Assembly: GCF_014642175.1 (NCBI RefSeq)
Contig: NZ_BMIL01000003.1
Span: forward strand, 186,001-250,000
Direction of reading: 5' to 3'
Source: Pedobacter quisquiliarum
Lineage (GTDB): Bacteria; Bacteroidota; Bacteroidia; Sphingobacteriales; Sphingobacteriaceae
DNA length: 64,000 nt
The notes under the pieces are model-generated. The model was not told where the DNA came from and did no database searches. It saw only the letters and a list, made by a program, of their open reading frames with translations. Positions 41,377-50,300 of this stretch are shown here, piece after piece; position 1 is the first letter of the stretch; every line of letters begins with the position of its first letter. Position numbers and translations under genes: made by a program.

Positions 41377-41479
41377 ACTGTAAAAATATCCTAAATGTGG
41401 ATATGGTTTGTGCATTCAGAGAACAGAATATGCAACAATCCTGCGTATAAAATTGGAATTAGTGTGCAATCAGCGTGAT

Positions 41480-41605
41480 TTAGTCTTCATAATCGACTTC
41501 TTCAGTCTCAAAAAACAGCGCTCCGATACATACCACGAGTGCAAGGAGGCCTGCCACTGTAATGCAACCCCCGGCAATAACAACTAAAATATTCAGCATA
41601 TCCAT
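41480..41605 (-). CDS. Very small membrane protein, 41 residues
   Basis: An ATG at 41605 opens a 41-codon frame ending in TAA (41480-41482). One hydrophobic helix spans about residues 4-31 (NILVVIAGGC..., ALVVCIGALFF) and is followed by an acidic tail ETEEVDYED. A small-membrane-protein form this clear rarely arises by chance. A GATGAAG/CTTCATC hairpin lies 16 bases upstream of the start (41621-41639). A second ATG two codons in is possible. Confidence 0.5.
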   Translation of the reverse strand: MDMLNILVVIAGGCITVAGLLALVVCIGALFFETEEVDYED

Positions 41606-41694
41606 GTAAGTAGATCTTGTGATGAAGCCTTTCTTCATCTGCTGCTAATTTAGGAGCGGGTATGTAAAGTCAGGGTTAGCTGCTTATTATAAGA

Positions 41695-42291
41695 TCATAA
41701 ATTTCCACAGTGGTTCAGCAGTTGCAAACTTGCGAAATCAGGATACACATCTATGATGGACAGGGAAGCCGGTTGTATTTCTAAGCGCTGCATGAGGTCC
41801 AGATGTATTCCGGTGTAGAAAGCAATTGCGGCTTTGATCATATCGGAATGACTCACCACTGCGACATACGATGCCGGGTGTTTTACAGCGAGTTTTTCCA
41901 GGCCTTGTACCATGCGGCTTTGTGCTTCCTGCATCATTTCGCCGCCTGGAATTCTTGTGCCGCTTCGGAAAGTGTTGAAGCGCCTGAAAATCTCATCATT
42001 TTCCAAGGCCTCGAAAGGCTTGTTTGTCCAGTTGCCAAAATCGATTTCCTGGAAATGCTCGTCTACATTGCAGGTAAGGTTTTGAAGCGCTGCTATGGGT
42101 ATTGCCGTTTCGATTGCGCGCTCCAATGGACTGCAGTAAATTGCTGCGATGTTCAGTTTTGACAAACGCTTGGCGAGTGCTTCCGCCTGTACTTTGCCAT
42201 CATTATTCAGGTGAACGCCTGGATGCCTGCCCGACAGGGATTTACCCACGGCATCTGTGGTTGCATGGCGTATAAGTAGAATTTTCGTCAT
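41695..42291 (-). CDS. Histidine phosphatase (phosphoglycerate-mutase-like)
   Basis: A 198-residue branch-1 histidine phosphatase. LLIRHATTD holds the phosphorylated His, GRHPGVHLN the second region, SPLERAIETA the conserved Arg, the FQEIDFGNW segment the acid/base Glu, and VVSHSDMIKA the second His. Similar proteins include CobC and phosphoserine phosphatases; substrate cannot be chosen. The gene stands alone, transcribed away from the glycan locus. Confidence 0.88.
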   Translation of the reverse strand: MTKILLIRHATTDAVGKSLSGRHPGVHLNNDGKVQAEALAKRLSKLNIAAIYCSPLERAIETAIPIAALQNLTCNVDEHFQEIDFGNWTNKPFEALENDEIFRRFNTFRSGTRIPGGEMMQEAQSRMVQGLEKLAVKHPASYVAVVSHSDMIKAAIAFYTGIHLDLMQRLEIQPASLSIIDVYPDFASLQLLNHCGNL

Positions 42292-42378
42292 GCATTGTTA
42301 AACTTAATGTTGCCTTTTTTGTTTTGTAATCACGACCTAAACTGTCAATCCTGTTTACTTAAGACTAAATAAATTCAT

Positions 42379-43485
42379 TTGGAAAACACGAACAATCAAC
42401 GTTTGAAAATAGGTGTACTAACCTTTCATCGATGTATAAATTATGGTAGTTACTGGCAAGCGCGCGGCTTGGTTGAAGGACTTCAAAAGCGTGGGCATGA
42501 TGCTGTAATCCTGGATCACCAATCCAGTCGGGTAAATTTCTCAGAGTGGAAATGCGCTTTGCAACCTGTGCTCCCTACACATGTACCGGCATCAGATCAT
42601 GCCCTGTACCGGGAAAAAGTGGAAAAGTTCTTTAAGTTATTTGAGGCTTTGCCACTTTCGCCACCTTTCGATTTGAATGATCCTTCGCAAATGGAAGCCT
42701 ACGATCTCGTAGTTGTGGGTAGTGATGAAGTGTGGAATTTAGCCCATCCATGGTACAGCTACTGTCCTTTGTTCTATGGCGACGGACTGAAAGCGAAACG
42801 CTTGATTTCTTATGCGGCCAGCTTTGGCAACTATCAGGCTTCATGGGGTCTGGATAAGGATTGGGCTAATAAGCTTTTCCAGTTTGATCACATTTCGATC
42901 CGTGATGATAATTCAAGTGCAATTATTGAGCAGGCGTTAGGATTTAAGCCGGAGATGGTTTTGGATCCTTGTTTACAGTTCCCGATTCAATATGAGAAGC
43001 GTGCAATCCCACATCGGAAAACTCCGTATGTGGCGCTATATGGACATAACTTTTCTGAGTTCTTCATTTCTGAAGTTAGGGCCTGGGCCGACCGGGAGCA
43101 GCTGCCTTTGATAAGCATTGGATATCGAAACGACTGGGCGGATGAAAACTGGCTAACGGCAGATCCACATGACTTCGCTAATTTTATTGCTGAAGCAAAA
43201 GCTGTGGTTACCAACTTTTTCCATGGCTGCGTCTTCTCGCTGATTAATTCAAAGCCTTTTGTTTGCGAGACGTCTCCTTACCGGAGCATCAAGGTTCAAG
43301 GGCTGATGACTAAGCTGGGCGGAGAGCACCACCTGATTACGGCAGACAGCCCGACTGAGGTGTACAACGCGAGACTATCAGAACCACTTGATTCAAAAAT
43401 TCAGGAGCGAATAGAAGCATTGCGTGCGCAGTCGAACGCGTATCTGGATGCGGCATTAGCACCCAAATTGCTGGCGTTATCATGA
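42379..43485 (+). CDS. Polysaccharide pyruvyltransferase family protein
   Basis: A 368-residue enzyme. GVLTFHRCINYGSYWQA is the N-terminal motif of the pyruvyltransferase family. VVGSDEVWN follows near residue 112 and TNFFHGCVFSLI with its active-site His near 280. These enzymes put pyruvate ketals on exopolysaccharide or lipid-linked sugars. No ATG is available before the first domain strand, so TTG 42379 is taken as start. It overlaps the next gene by 4 bases. The same two-gene pair is common in capsule loci. Confidence 0.88.
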   Translation: MENTNNQRLKIGVLTFHRCINYGSYWQARGLVEGLQKRGHDAVILDHQSSRVNFSEWKCALQPVLPTHVPASDHALYREKVEKFFKLFEALPLSPPFDLNDPSQMEAYDLVVVGSDEVWNLAHPWYSYCPLFYGDGLKAKRLISYAASFGNYQASWGLDKDWANKLFQFDHISIRDDNSSAIIEQALGFKPEMVLDPCLQFPIQYEKRAIPHRKTPYVALYGHNFSEFFISEVRAWADREQLPLISIGYRNDWADENWLTADPHDFANFIAEAKAVVTNFFHGCVFSLINSKPFVCETSPYRSIKVQGLMTKLGGEHHLITADSPTEVYNARLSEPLDSKIQERIEALRAQSNAYLDAALAPKLLALS

Positions 43486-44894
43486 GGGAAAGAAGTATAG
43501 ACACTCCTCAGTTGTATAGCCCCGAAGGCATTGTAAATTCAGGATTGTGTATTGGTTGCGGCAGTTGTGCCGCGCAGGCACAACTTCAGGGCATAGACAC
43601 GAAGATGAAGTTCGATAAGTACGGCTTATACAAACCTGAAGGCCCTGCAAGCTGGTATATGACACCATCGGAAAGCTTTACCGCAACCTGTCCTTTTTCA
43701 CCAGCGGCAAGAAAGGAAGATGAACTGGCGGTCCACAACTTTCCTGCATCGCCAAACCATAGTGAAACTGTTGGGCGTTTTGAGTCATCTTACGTTGGGC
43801 ACGTTCTGGAGCAGGACTTCCGTTTACAGGGGAGTTCTGGCGGTATGGTTACCTGGGTTGCGTCAGAGTTGTTGCGCAAAGGCCTGATTGATGGCGTTGC
43901 ACATGTAATTGCGTTGAAAGATCCTCAGGCTGATGGGCGTTTCTTTAAATATAGGATTGCCAGAAATCAGGATGAACTGAATGAAGGTGCCAAATCCAGG
44001 TATTATCCGGTGGAGATGTCCGAAGTGCTTCAAGTGATCCGCGACACCCCGGGCAGGTACGCCGTTGTAGCATTGCCATGTATGACAAAGGCGCTCCAGT
44101 TGCTGCGGGAAGAAGATGAAATATTTAAGGCACGCATCAGCTTCACCTTAGGTTTGTTCTGTGGGCACATGAAGAGTGCACATTTTGCGGAGAGTTTCGC
44201 ATGGCAGATGGGGGCACCTTTTAAAGCCGTGAAAGAAGTAGAATATCGCTACAAATACCCGGATCGTCCGGCAAACTGGTACAATGCAATGCTGCGTCTG
44301 GAAGACGGTACGCAGCTGAACAAAGACTGGTGGCACCTGGCGGATGGTGACTGGGGTGCTGGTTTTTTCATGAGTTCTGCCTGTAACTTCTGTGATGACG
44401 TGGTTTCTGAAACAGCAGATGTTGCTTTCGGCGACGCTTGGGTGGAACCTTATTCTTCAGATGGTAAAGGTACGAATGTGGTCATCGCACGCAGTGCGTT
44501 GGTTAAAGATCTTATTGTTGCTGCTATACAGGAGGGCAGATTGCAGCTGGAGGAGGTTAGTGGTGACTTTGTAGAACAAACGCAGGCTGCGGGTTTCAGG
44601 CAGCGCCGGGAAGGTCTTGCTTATCGACTAACTTGGGCGCCAAAAGGTATTCAGCCGAACAAGCGTGTGCAGCCTGATGCAGACCGCCCGGAACGGTCCC
44701 GAAAAGTTATTTACCGGACCCGGTACTGGATTTCGAAGCTGAGCCATAGTATGTTCTGGATCGCGAGAAAAACAGGTATGCCGGGGATTTACATCTCCTG
44801 GGCTAGGGTTGCCGCTTCATTTTACCATGGCATTGCTTATCACAAAGGCAATTTTGGAGAAATGAAGAAGCGGTACGTCGAGTTTAAGAAGTAG
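43482..44894 (+). CDS. F420H2-dehydrogenase beta-subunit-like Fe-S protein
   Basis: A 470-residue protein with a ferredoxin-type cluster near the N-terminus (C23-x2-C26-x2-C29 in CIGCGSC, and C at TATCPFS) and the F420 hydrogenase/dehydrogenase beta-subunit domain (LQGSSGGMVTW, VALPCMTKALQLL, FCGHMKSAHF). In glycan loci such proteins pair with pyruvyltransferases and probably act as flavin-dependent redox partners rather than with F420, which Bacteroidota generally lack. Its stop meets the convergent GT9-like gene with no gap. Confidence 0.88.
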   Translation: MRERSIDTPQLYSPEGIVNSGLCIGCGSCAAQAQLQGIDTKMKFDKYGLYKPEGPASWYMTPSESFTATCPFSPAARKEDELAVHNFPASPNHSETVGRFESSYVGHVLEQDFRLQGSSGGMVTWVASELLRKGLIDGVAHVIALKDPQADGRFFKYRIARNQDELNEGAKSRYYPVEMSEVLQVIRDTPGRYAVVALPCMTKALQLLREEDEIFKARISFTLGLFCGHMKSAHFAESFAWQMGAPFKAVKEVEYRYKYPDRPANWYNAMLRLEDGTQLNKDWWHLADGDWGAGFFMSSACNFCDDVVSETADVAFGDAWVEPYSSDGKGTNVVIARSALVKDLIVAAIQEGRLQLEEVSGDFVEQTQAAGFRQRREGLAYRLTWAPKGIQPNKRVQPDADRPERSRKVIYRTRYWISKLSHSMFWIARKTGMPGIYISWARVAASFYHGIAYHKGNFGEMKKRYVEFKK

Positions 44895-45845
44895 TTAAGA
44901 ATTTAGCGCGTGGCTCCTTAGTTCAAGGGCTACGCGTGCTATGACAGCCGGCCAGCCCTCATTTTCTTTTTGCCTGAAGAGTCGCATGGATGGATACCAG
45001 GGGCTGTCCTGACGTTCGTCCATCCATCGCCAATCGGCTTTATCGTGCAGAATTGTCCAAACCGGAACGTTCATGGCGCCAGCAAGGTGCGCAGGCATAG
45101 AGTCCACGCTGATCATCAGATCCAGGCCCTTGATTACGCGTGCATAGTTGGTGAGGCTAAATTCACCAGGGTGAATGCCGAAGCCTTCCTGCCAGCCAGC
45201 GGCTTCTGCATTGGCTTGTAATATAAATAAGTTGATGTTGGGAATATCGGCCAATGGCGCAAGTGCCGAAAAGGGGATGCAACGTGCTTGATTCCAATCC
45301 CCGGATTGCCATACCAGACCAACGTTAAACTTATGTTCTTCTGATAATTTTAACGGGTCGGCCTGTAGATAGGGGACGTTAGCAGGGATGGTGTCTGTCG
45401 TCGTTCTGAAAATAAAAGGGAGTTCCATCACTTCAAGATCTACATCGTAGCCTACATCCGGTTGACCGTCATGTAATGGGAGAAGCTGATTGATTTCCGG
45501 GATGGTTTTCAGCAGCTCCAACAATGGCTCCTGTGCCCAAACGATAACTTCTTTTGCAATCTGCCTAAGTTTTGGGATATAGCGCATGAACTGAATGGTG
45601 TCGCCAAGGCCGTGGTAGCAGCGTACGAGCACGCGCTTATCATCTAAGGGGCTGCCGTTCCATACGCATTGGTAATGCCTTGGCAGGCGGGGATCGCGAT
45701 TGACCCCCGCTGCAAGTACTTTGTCGCTCAATTTCCAGGCTTCTTCGAATTTTCCCGCCCGCATACATTGCATCCAGGCATTGGGAATGCGTTTTAGCTC
45801 ATCAGCTTGTTGCTGATTTTCGTGCTGCGACTTTCTATCGTACAT
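44895..45845 (-). CDS. GT9-like glycosyltransferase with N-terminal TPR-like helices
   Basis: A 316-residue protein. N-terminal helices AWMQCMRAGKFEEAWKLSDK resemble one TPR unit. The GT-B part starts at RVLVRCYHGLGDTIQFMRYIP, a form of the ADP-heptosyltransferase GDxI loop, and ends with VGLVWQSG, the LDLMISVDSMPAHLAGAMN donor-site region (SVDSMPAHLAG) and PVWTIL. It probably transfers a sugar. It lies 3 bases after the glycoside hydrolase gene in a three-gene minus-strand operon. Confidence 0.82.
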   Translation of the reverse strand: MYDRKSQHENQQQADELKRIPNAWMQCMRAGKFEEAWKLSDKVLAAGVNRDPRLPRHYQCVWNGSPLDDKRVLVRCYHGLGDTIQFMRYIPKLRQIAKEVIVWAQEPLLELLKTIPEINQLLPLHDGQPDVGYDVDLEVMELPFIFRTTTDTIPANVPYLQADPLKLSEEHKFNVGLVWQSGDWNQARCIPFSALAPLADIPNINLFILQANAEAAGWQEGFGIHPGEFSLTNYARVIKGLDLMISVDSMPAHLAGAMNVPVWTILHDKADWRWMDERQDSPWYPSMRLFRQKENEGWPAVIARVALELRSHALNS

Positions 45846-45848
45846 GGG

Positions 45849-46733
45849 TTAGGCATAACGGCGCATCATTCTTGCGCAGAAATCGGCATATTCTTCAATC
45901 ACGTGCGGCGGACTGGTATGATGTGCCTCAATTCCTTTTTCTTCCGGTGTAAAGCAGAAGGTGATGGTTAAGTCAAATTCATCCAGTGCTTTCATCATTT
46001 TGTCGAACCACTGATCTGCACCAGGTCTGAGGGAGTCGGCCCAGCTCAGTCCGGTACGGAGACGCTTAACACCTAATTTTCTAAGCCAATCTACGGCTTG
46101 CTCCAGGCGGTGGTCTTCAAAATGGAACCACTGGCAGATACCAAATTCTGGTGTGTAGTCTGAGAAGTGTTTCAACGCGAGTTTCGGTGTGCCATCCTCG
46201 TGGAGCAGTCCCATGTAGAAGTGGCGGTAGTAGGACGAACCTTCCGCTTCGCGGTGACGCGTGGTAGCGCCCCAGGCTTGCGGCAGGTCGTAAAGGCTGT
46301 ACCAGTGTACGCGATCTACCAGGCCAGTCAGTAATTCCGCTGTACGGCGGAATCCAAATTCCTGAACTTCTTCAGCACCGAAGGTGGAAACGCCAACCTC
46401 CGTTACCCAGATTGGCAGATCCGTAACCGCTCTGATCTCGTTAATTTTTGCTGGCCATTCGTTGATGTTCCAAAGGTTCCAGTCTAAAGGGAAGCCATGG
46501 ACGGCTACCGCATTGAGGTTCTCCAGGGTACCCAGGCCTTTAAGGTGTTGGACGAAACCTGGATCAATAGGGGATATACCGCCGAGTACACGTGTAATAT
46601 CTGGTTTCTCTGCTTTTGCAGCAATTGCTGCGAGTTTGACCATATCAGAAAAAATCTTCCAGTCCTGGTCGATGTCAAAATTCCAATGTGATTTGTTATT
46701 CGGTTCGTTCCAGAACTTAACAGCTTCGATCAT
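45849..46733 (-). CDS. Circularly permuted clan-A glycoside hydrolase (beta-xylosidase-like)
   Basis: A 294-residue enzyme with a full set of clan-A barrel motifs in permuted order. The acid/base WNEPNN (strand 4) is already at residues 8-13, and the nucleophile region WVTEVGVST (strand 7) is near 110. The segments that normally begin the barrel come last: GICQWFHFEDHRLEQAVDWL, LRTGLSWADS and TFCFTP, ending in CARMMRRYA, which normally leads straight into strand 4. Fold is therefore complete though rearranged. No signal peptide. It may trim or transfer a pentose-like sugar in the pathway. Start context leaves only 6 bases after the methyltransferase stop. Confidence 0.82.
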   Translation of the reverse strand: MIEAVKFWNEPNNKSHWNFDIDQDWKIFSDMVKLAAIAAKAEKPDITRVLGGISPIDPGFVQHLKGLGTLENLNAVAVHGFPLDWNLWNINEWPAKINEIRAVTDLPIWVTEVGVSTFGAEEVQEFGFRRTAELLTGLVDRVHWYSLYDLPQAWGATTRHREAEGSSYYRHFYMGLLHEDGTPKLALKHFSDYTPEFGICQWFHFEDHRLEQAVDWLRKLGVKRLRTGLSWADSLRPGADQWFDKMMKALDEFDLTITFCFTPEEKGIEAHHTSPPHVIEEYADFCARMMRRYA

Positions 46734-46739
46734 ATTTTC

Positions 46740-47516
46740 TTATTTCTTATTCGGGTAAACTGCACGTACCTGGTCGTCAACTAACTGACCACGACGGCAA
46801 ATGTAAACTTCTAGTTCAGGATGTTGTTCAATTTCAAAGCCAGCGCTGCGAAGCATTGCTTCCATGCCAGCACGGTTAGGGATCCACCAGTTGGTCGGAT
46901 CGTTAGAGTAGCGGTGTTCGATAAAATACATCTGCGGGAACTCCGGTTGTTTAAAGATGTCGGTATTCCAGAAGTCGTAATCCGCTTCTACCGGGCCGAC
47001 CTGATCACTACCACGCTGCATGGACTGGAAAATCAGCTGGTCTTTAACCACAGTATCATAAAGGATGTCCAGCGCTAGTAGGGGATGGCGGAGGTGGTAG
47101 AGTACGCCCATAAAGATCACGACGTCGAACTTTTCACCCAGGCTACCAACGTCGTACACGGACATATTTCTAAATTCGATATCCACGCCAGATACTTTAG
47201 CGGCATAACGCGCCTGATTCAGGTAAACTTCATCGGAATCAATGCCGAGCACGCGAGATGCACCGCGACGTTTCATTTCAATAGAATAGAAGCCTGCATT
47301 GCAGCCGATGTCGAGCACCGTTTTACCGGTCAGGTCTTTCGGAATAGCGTCTGCAAACATTTGAAATTTAACATTCGGGTAATCGCCAAGGAAGTGGTCG
47401 GGCGCAGTTTTTACACCATTGAGTTCAATGTTGTGAAACCACTTACCCAACTTCTGAATTTCTTCCCTGATTGCCGAATCCGTTAAATCGTAGGAAGAAG
47501 GAATTTTGTTGTCCAT
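46740..47516 (-). CDS. SAM-dependent methyltransferase (CmoB-like, TIGR04290-type)
   Basis: A 258-residue class I methyltransferase. The SAM loop is VLDIGCNAGFYSIEM at about 70, the acidic end of strand 2 is GIDSDE, and VVIFMGVLYHLRHPL follows. The region after it resembles CmoB/DUF1698 enzymes and, from memory, the TIGR04290 family found with epimerase and glycosyltransferase genes. It probably methylates a sugar or lipid-linked intermediate. It is first of the minus-strand operon and reads away from the epimerases across a 561-base spacer. Confidence 0.82.
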   Translation of the reverse strand: MDNKIPSSYDLTDSAIREEIQKLGKWFHNIELNGVKTAPDHFLGDYPNVKFQMFADAIPKDLTGKTVLDIGCNAGFYSIEMKRRGASRVLGIDSDEVYLNQARYAAKVSGVDIEFRNMSVYDVGSLGEKFDVVIFMGVLYHLRHPLLALDILYDTVVKDQLIFQSMQRGSDQVGPVEADYDFWNTDIFKQPEFPQMYFIEHRYSNDPTNWWIPNRAGMEAMLRSAGFEIEQHPELEVYICRRGQLVDDQVRAVYPNKK

Positions 47517-48077
47517 GAAGGTTTGAGATTATTTGATGATTTAACTTCTTAATGCTTAGGTCACTGTTCTGGGTTCATCCGTGTTAATTGGGACGCCTTT
47601 CAGATTGTAGACAAACAAATGAATTTTTTGTTTTTTACAGCTGTTTCTTTTTGATATTATTTTTATAATTTAAACGTAATGAATTTGTAATCAGGTAGAT
47701 TAAGTTTTCTTTAAGAAATTCAATATTGGGTAAACATTTTTTATTAGTCATTGTTTTAAATACGGTTTTGGCAGTTGAAAAGTAGATAATACACCTCCGG
47801 TTCGGATTGGAATACTACTGCATACGCAATTTCTACCTTCTATTTTCAGGTAAGTTGCAAGTGAAGAAAGGAGTTAAACCGCTTAACGCAGTTAATTAAC
47901 TTAGGCCGCTCATAAGCATTAAAAGATTTGTCGCAGGTAGTTTAGCGGATCTCTTTGGTAGCATTAAAGAAGCTATGTCCATTTGGCAAGCTTCGTTGCT
48001 GACGGAACGTAAACTACAGGTGTTTTTGCAGCAACTTAGATGTTGCTGGGACTAAGCAAAAATGTAACACATTAACT
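47517..48077. other. 561-base divergent control region of the glycan cassette
   Basis: No gene is supported here. The left half is AT-rich. I scanned both strands and found no full TAnnTTTG box. The right 270 bases before the epimerase ATG contain several short hairpins, the clearest being CAGCAAC/GTTGCTG (48029-48048) with a 6-base loop. The length suggests a regulated leader, but no known element is recognised. Confidence 0.6.
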
Positions 48078-49187
48078 ATGAATAAAATTTTAATTACAGG
48101 AGGAGCAGGTTTTATCGGTTCCCATTTATGTGATGAATTAATTGGCAAAGGTTATTCGGTGCGTGTCCTGGATAGCTTAATTGCGCAGGTGCATGGTGCA
48201 GGTGCAGAACGCCCGGCATATCTACATCCAGATGTAGAACTTGTTGTCGGCGATGTACGCGATAAGGCTGCAGTACTTCGTGCGCTGAAAGGTGTAGATG
48301 CCGTTTATCACTTTGCTGCGCGTGTTGGTGTTGGGCAAAGCATGTATGAGGTTAATGAATATACGGATGTAAACAACCGCGGAACCGCTGTTTTATTGGA
48401 GGCCTTAATTGAAAGCCCAGTAAAGCGACTGATTGTTGCTTCCAGTATGAGTATATATGGTGAAGGTTTGTATGTGTCTGATAACGGTAATATTGTTGAA
48501 GACGCGAGCCGTCCACTTAAACAGCTAAAAGCCAGTGATTGGGAATTATATAACGATGGCCAACCACTTAAACCAATCGCAACCCCTGAATCTAAAAAGC
48601 CATCCCTGGCATCCGTTTACGCACTCTCTAAGTACGACCAGGAGGTGATGAGTTTGATTTGTGGTAAAGCCTATAACATCCCAACGGTAGCGTTGCGGTT
48701 TTTCAATGTTTATGGTACGCGCCAGGCATTATCTAATCCTTACACCGGCGTACTTGCCATATTTGCTTCAAGATATCTGAACAATAAAGCACCGCTGATT
48801 TTTGAAGACGGTGAGCAGAAGCGCGACTTTGTAAGTGTTAAAGACGTTGCTAAAGCCTGTCTCCTTGCGCTTGAAGTAGAAGAAGCTGCTTATGAGGTCT
48901 TCAACATTGGTAGCGGCAATAGCTACACCGTAAATGAAATTGCCAGCAAGCTGTCTAAAACAATGGGCGTTGAGGTGGAACAAAATGTAACTGGTGAATA
49001 CCGCGTGGGTGACATCAGACATTGTTTTGGTGACATCAGTAAAGCAAAGCGTATCCTGGGCTTCGAGCCAGAGGTAAATTTCGAAGATGGCTTGAAAGAA
49101 CTTGCGGAATGGCTGGAGGAGCAGGTTGCAGTAGACAACGTAGACCAGGCGAAAGAAGAACTTGCGGCCAGGGGATTAACCGTTTAA
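48078..49187 (+). CDS. NAD-dependent epimerase/dehydratase (extended SDR), first
   Basis: A 369-residue extended SDR. TGGAGFIGSHLCDEL is the NAD loop, FAARVGVGQSMYEVN is the usual segment after strand 4, SSMSIYGEG the Ser region, and YALSK carries the catalytic Tyr and Lys. RFFNVYG, RDFVSVKDV and GSGNSYTVNEI complete the pattern. It makes or epimerises a nucleotide-sugar. A second epimerase follows after 24 bases. A role with the downstream CgeB-like transferases is probable; specificity unknown. Confidence 0.92.
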   Translation: MNKILITGGAGFIGSHLCDELIGKGYSVRVLDSLIAQVHGAGAERPAYLHPDVELVVGDVRDKAAVLRALKGVDAVYHFAARVGVGQSMYEVNEYTDVNNRGTAVLLEALIESPVKRLIVASSMSIYGEGLYVSDNGNIVEDASRPLKQLKASDWELYNDGQPLKPIATPESKKPSLASVYALSKYDQEVMSLICGKAYNIPTVALRFFNVYGTRQALSNPYTGVLAIFASRYLNNKAPLIFEDGEQKRDFVSVKDVAKACLLALEVEEAAYEVFNIGSGNSYTVNEIASKLSKTMGVEVEQNVTGEYRVGDIRHCFGDISKAKRILGFEPEVNFEDGLKELAEWLEEQVAVDNVDQAKEELAARGLTV

Positions 49188-49211
49188 CTTAGACACTTTA
49201 ATAGAGGCTAT

Positions 49212-50300
49212 ATGAATAGCAAATCAACAACAAATCATCATAATCACACCACACTAATAACTGGTGGAGCCGGCTTCATCGGTACTAATCTTGCAGATGC
49301 ATTGTTGTCGGAAGGAAAATCTGTGATTATATATGATAATCTTTCACGGAACGGTGTTGAAAAGAACCTGAACTGGCTGCGAGCAAAATATACAGCTAAC
49401 CTGAGAATAGAGATTGCTGACATCAGAGACGAAGTTGCCTTACGGGAAGCCGTGAATGCTGCTGATGCCGTTTATCATTTTGCCGCGCAAGTGGCCGTGA
49501 CTACGAGCTGCACAGATCCTTTGATGGATTTTGAAGTCAATGCCCGTGGTACAATCAATTTACTGGAAGCCATCCGCCAATCTGAAAGGCAGCCACCACT
49601 GGTGTTTACCTCTACGAATAAGGTATATGGGGACCTTGAAGACCTTAAAGTCGTACTAAAGGACGACCGCTATGCACCAGAAGATGCTTCAATCGCTGCG
49701 ACTGGCGTGTCTGAAGCGAGAAGCATTGATTTCCATAGTCCTTATGGTTGTTCAAAGGGCGCCGCAGACGCTTACATTCTTGATTATGCCAGAACTTTCG
49801 GCCTTAAAGCTGTCGTTTTTAGAATGAGCTGCATCTATGGACCTCATCAGTTTGGAACGGAAGACCAGGGCTGGATTGCGCATTTCCTAATTAGTGCATT
49901 GGAGGGTAAACCGCTGACGATCTATGGTGATGGAAAGCAGGTACGCGACATCCTTTATGTTGAGGACCTGATACGTGCCATGAAAATTGCGCAAACACAA
50001 ATGAGCAAGCTAACCGGTCAGGCTTTTAATATTGGGGGTGGTGTGAATAACACCATCAGCTTGCTTGAACTGCTGAAGCTTATTGAAGATATGCAGGGTG
50101 AGTCGCTGGATGTTGACTTTGGTGATTGGCGTCCGGGTGACCAGCGCTACTATGTTTCAGACATCCGCAAGTTCAGCAATGCAGGGAATTGGGCACCAGA
50201 GCTTTCCGCTAAAGAAGGCATTCGTAACCTTTACGACTGGTTGGTCGCATTCAGGAATGTTCCGGTAACAAACAATGTTTACTCGCGTGAATCAATATAA
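49212..50300 (+). CDS. NAD-dependent epimerase, CDP-paratose-2-epimerase-like
   Basis: A 362-residue extended SDR. TGGAGFIGTNLADALL is the NAD loop, FTSTNKVYGD is a form typical of CDP-paratose/tyvelose 2-epimerases (RfbE), YGCSKGAAD has the Tyr and Lys, and SCIYGPHQFG, RDILYVEDL and GGGVNNTISL follow. This supports a CDP- or UDP-sugar epimerase with unusual substrate, though not the exact sugar. Its TAA shares one base with the next gene's ATG. Confidence 0.9.
   Translation: MNSKSTTNHHNHTTLITGGAGFIGTNLADALLSEGKSVIIYDNLSRNGVEKNLNWLRAKYTANLRIEIADIRDEVALREAVNAADAVYHFAAQVAVTTSCTDPLMDFEVNARGTINLLEAIRQSERQPPLVFTSTNKVYGDLEDLKVVLKDDRYAPEDASIAATGVSEARSIDFHSPYGCSKGAADAYILDYARTFGLKAVVFRMSCIYGPHQFGTEDQGWIAHFLISALEGKPLTIYGDGKQVRDILYVEDLIRAMKIAQTQMSKLTGQAFNIGGGVNNTISLLELLKLIEDMQGESLDVDFGDWRPGDQRYYVSDIRKFSNAGNWAPELSAKEGIRNLYDWLVAFRNVPVTNNVYSRESI

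Noticed and set aside
47880-47960. Promoter from TTTG (47937-47940) and TCTCTTTG (47950-47957)
   Set aside because: The spacer is only 9 bases and the -7 box lacks the A of TAnnTTTG.
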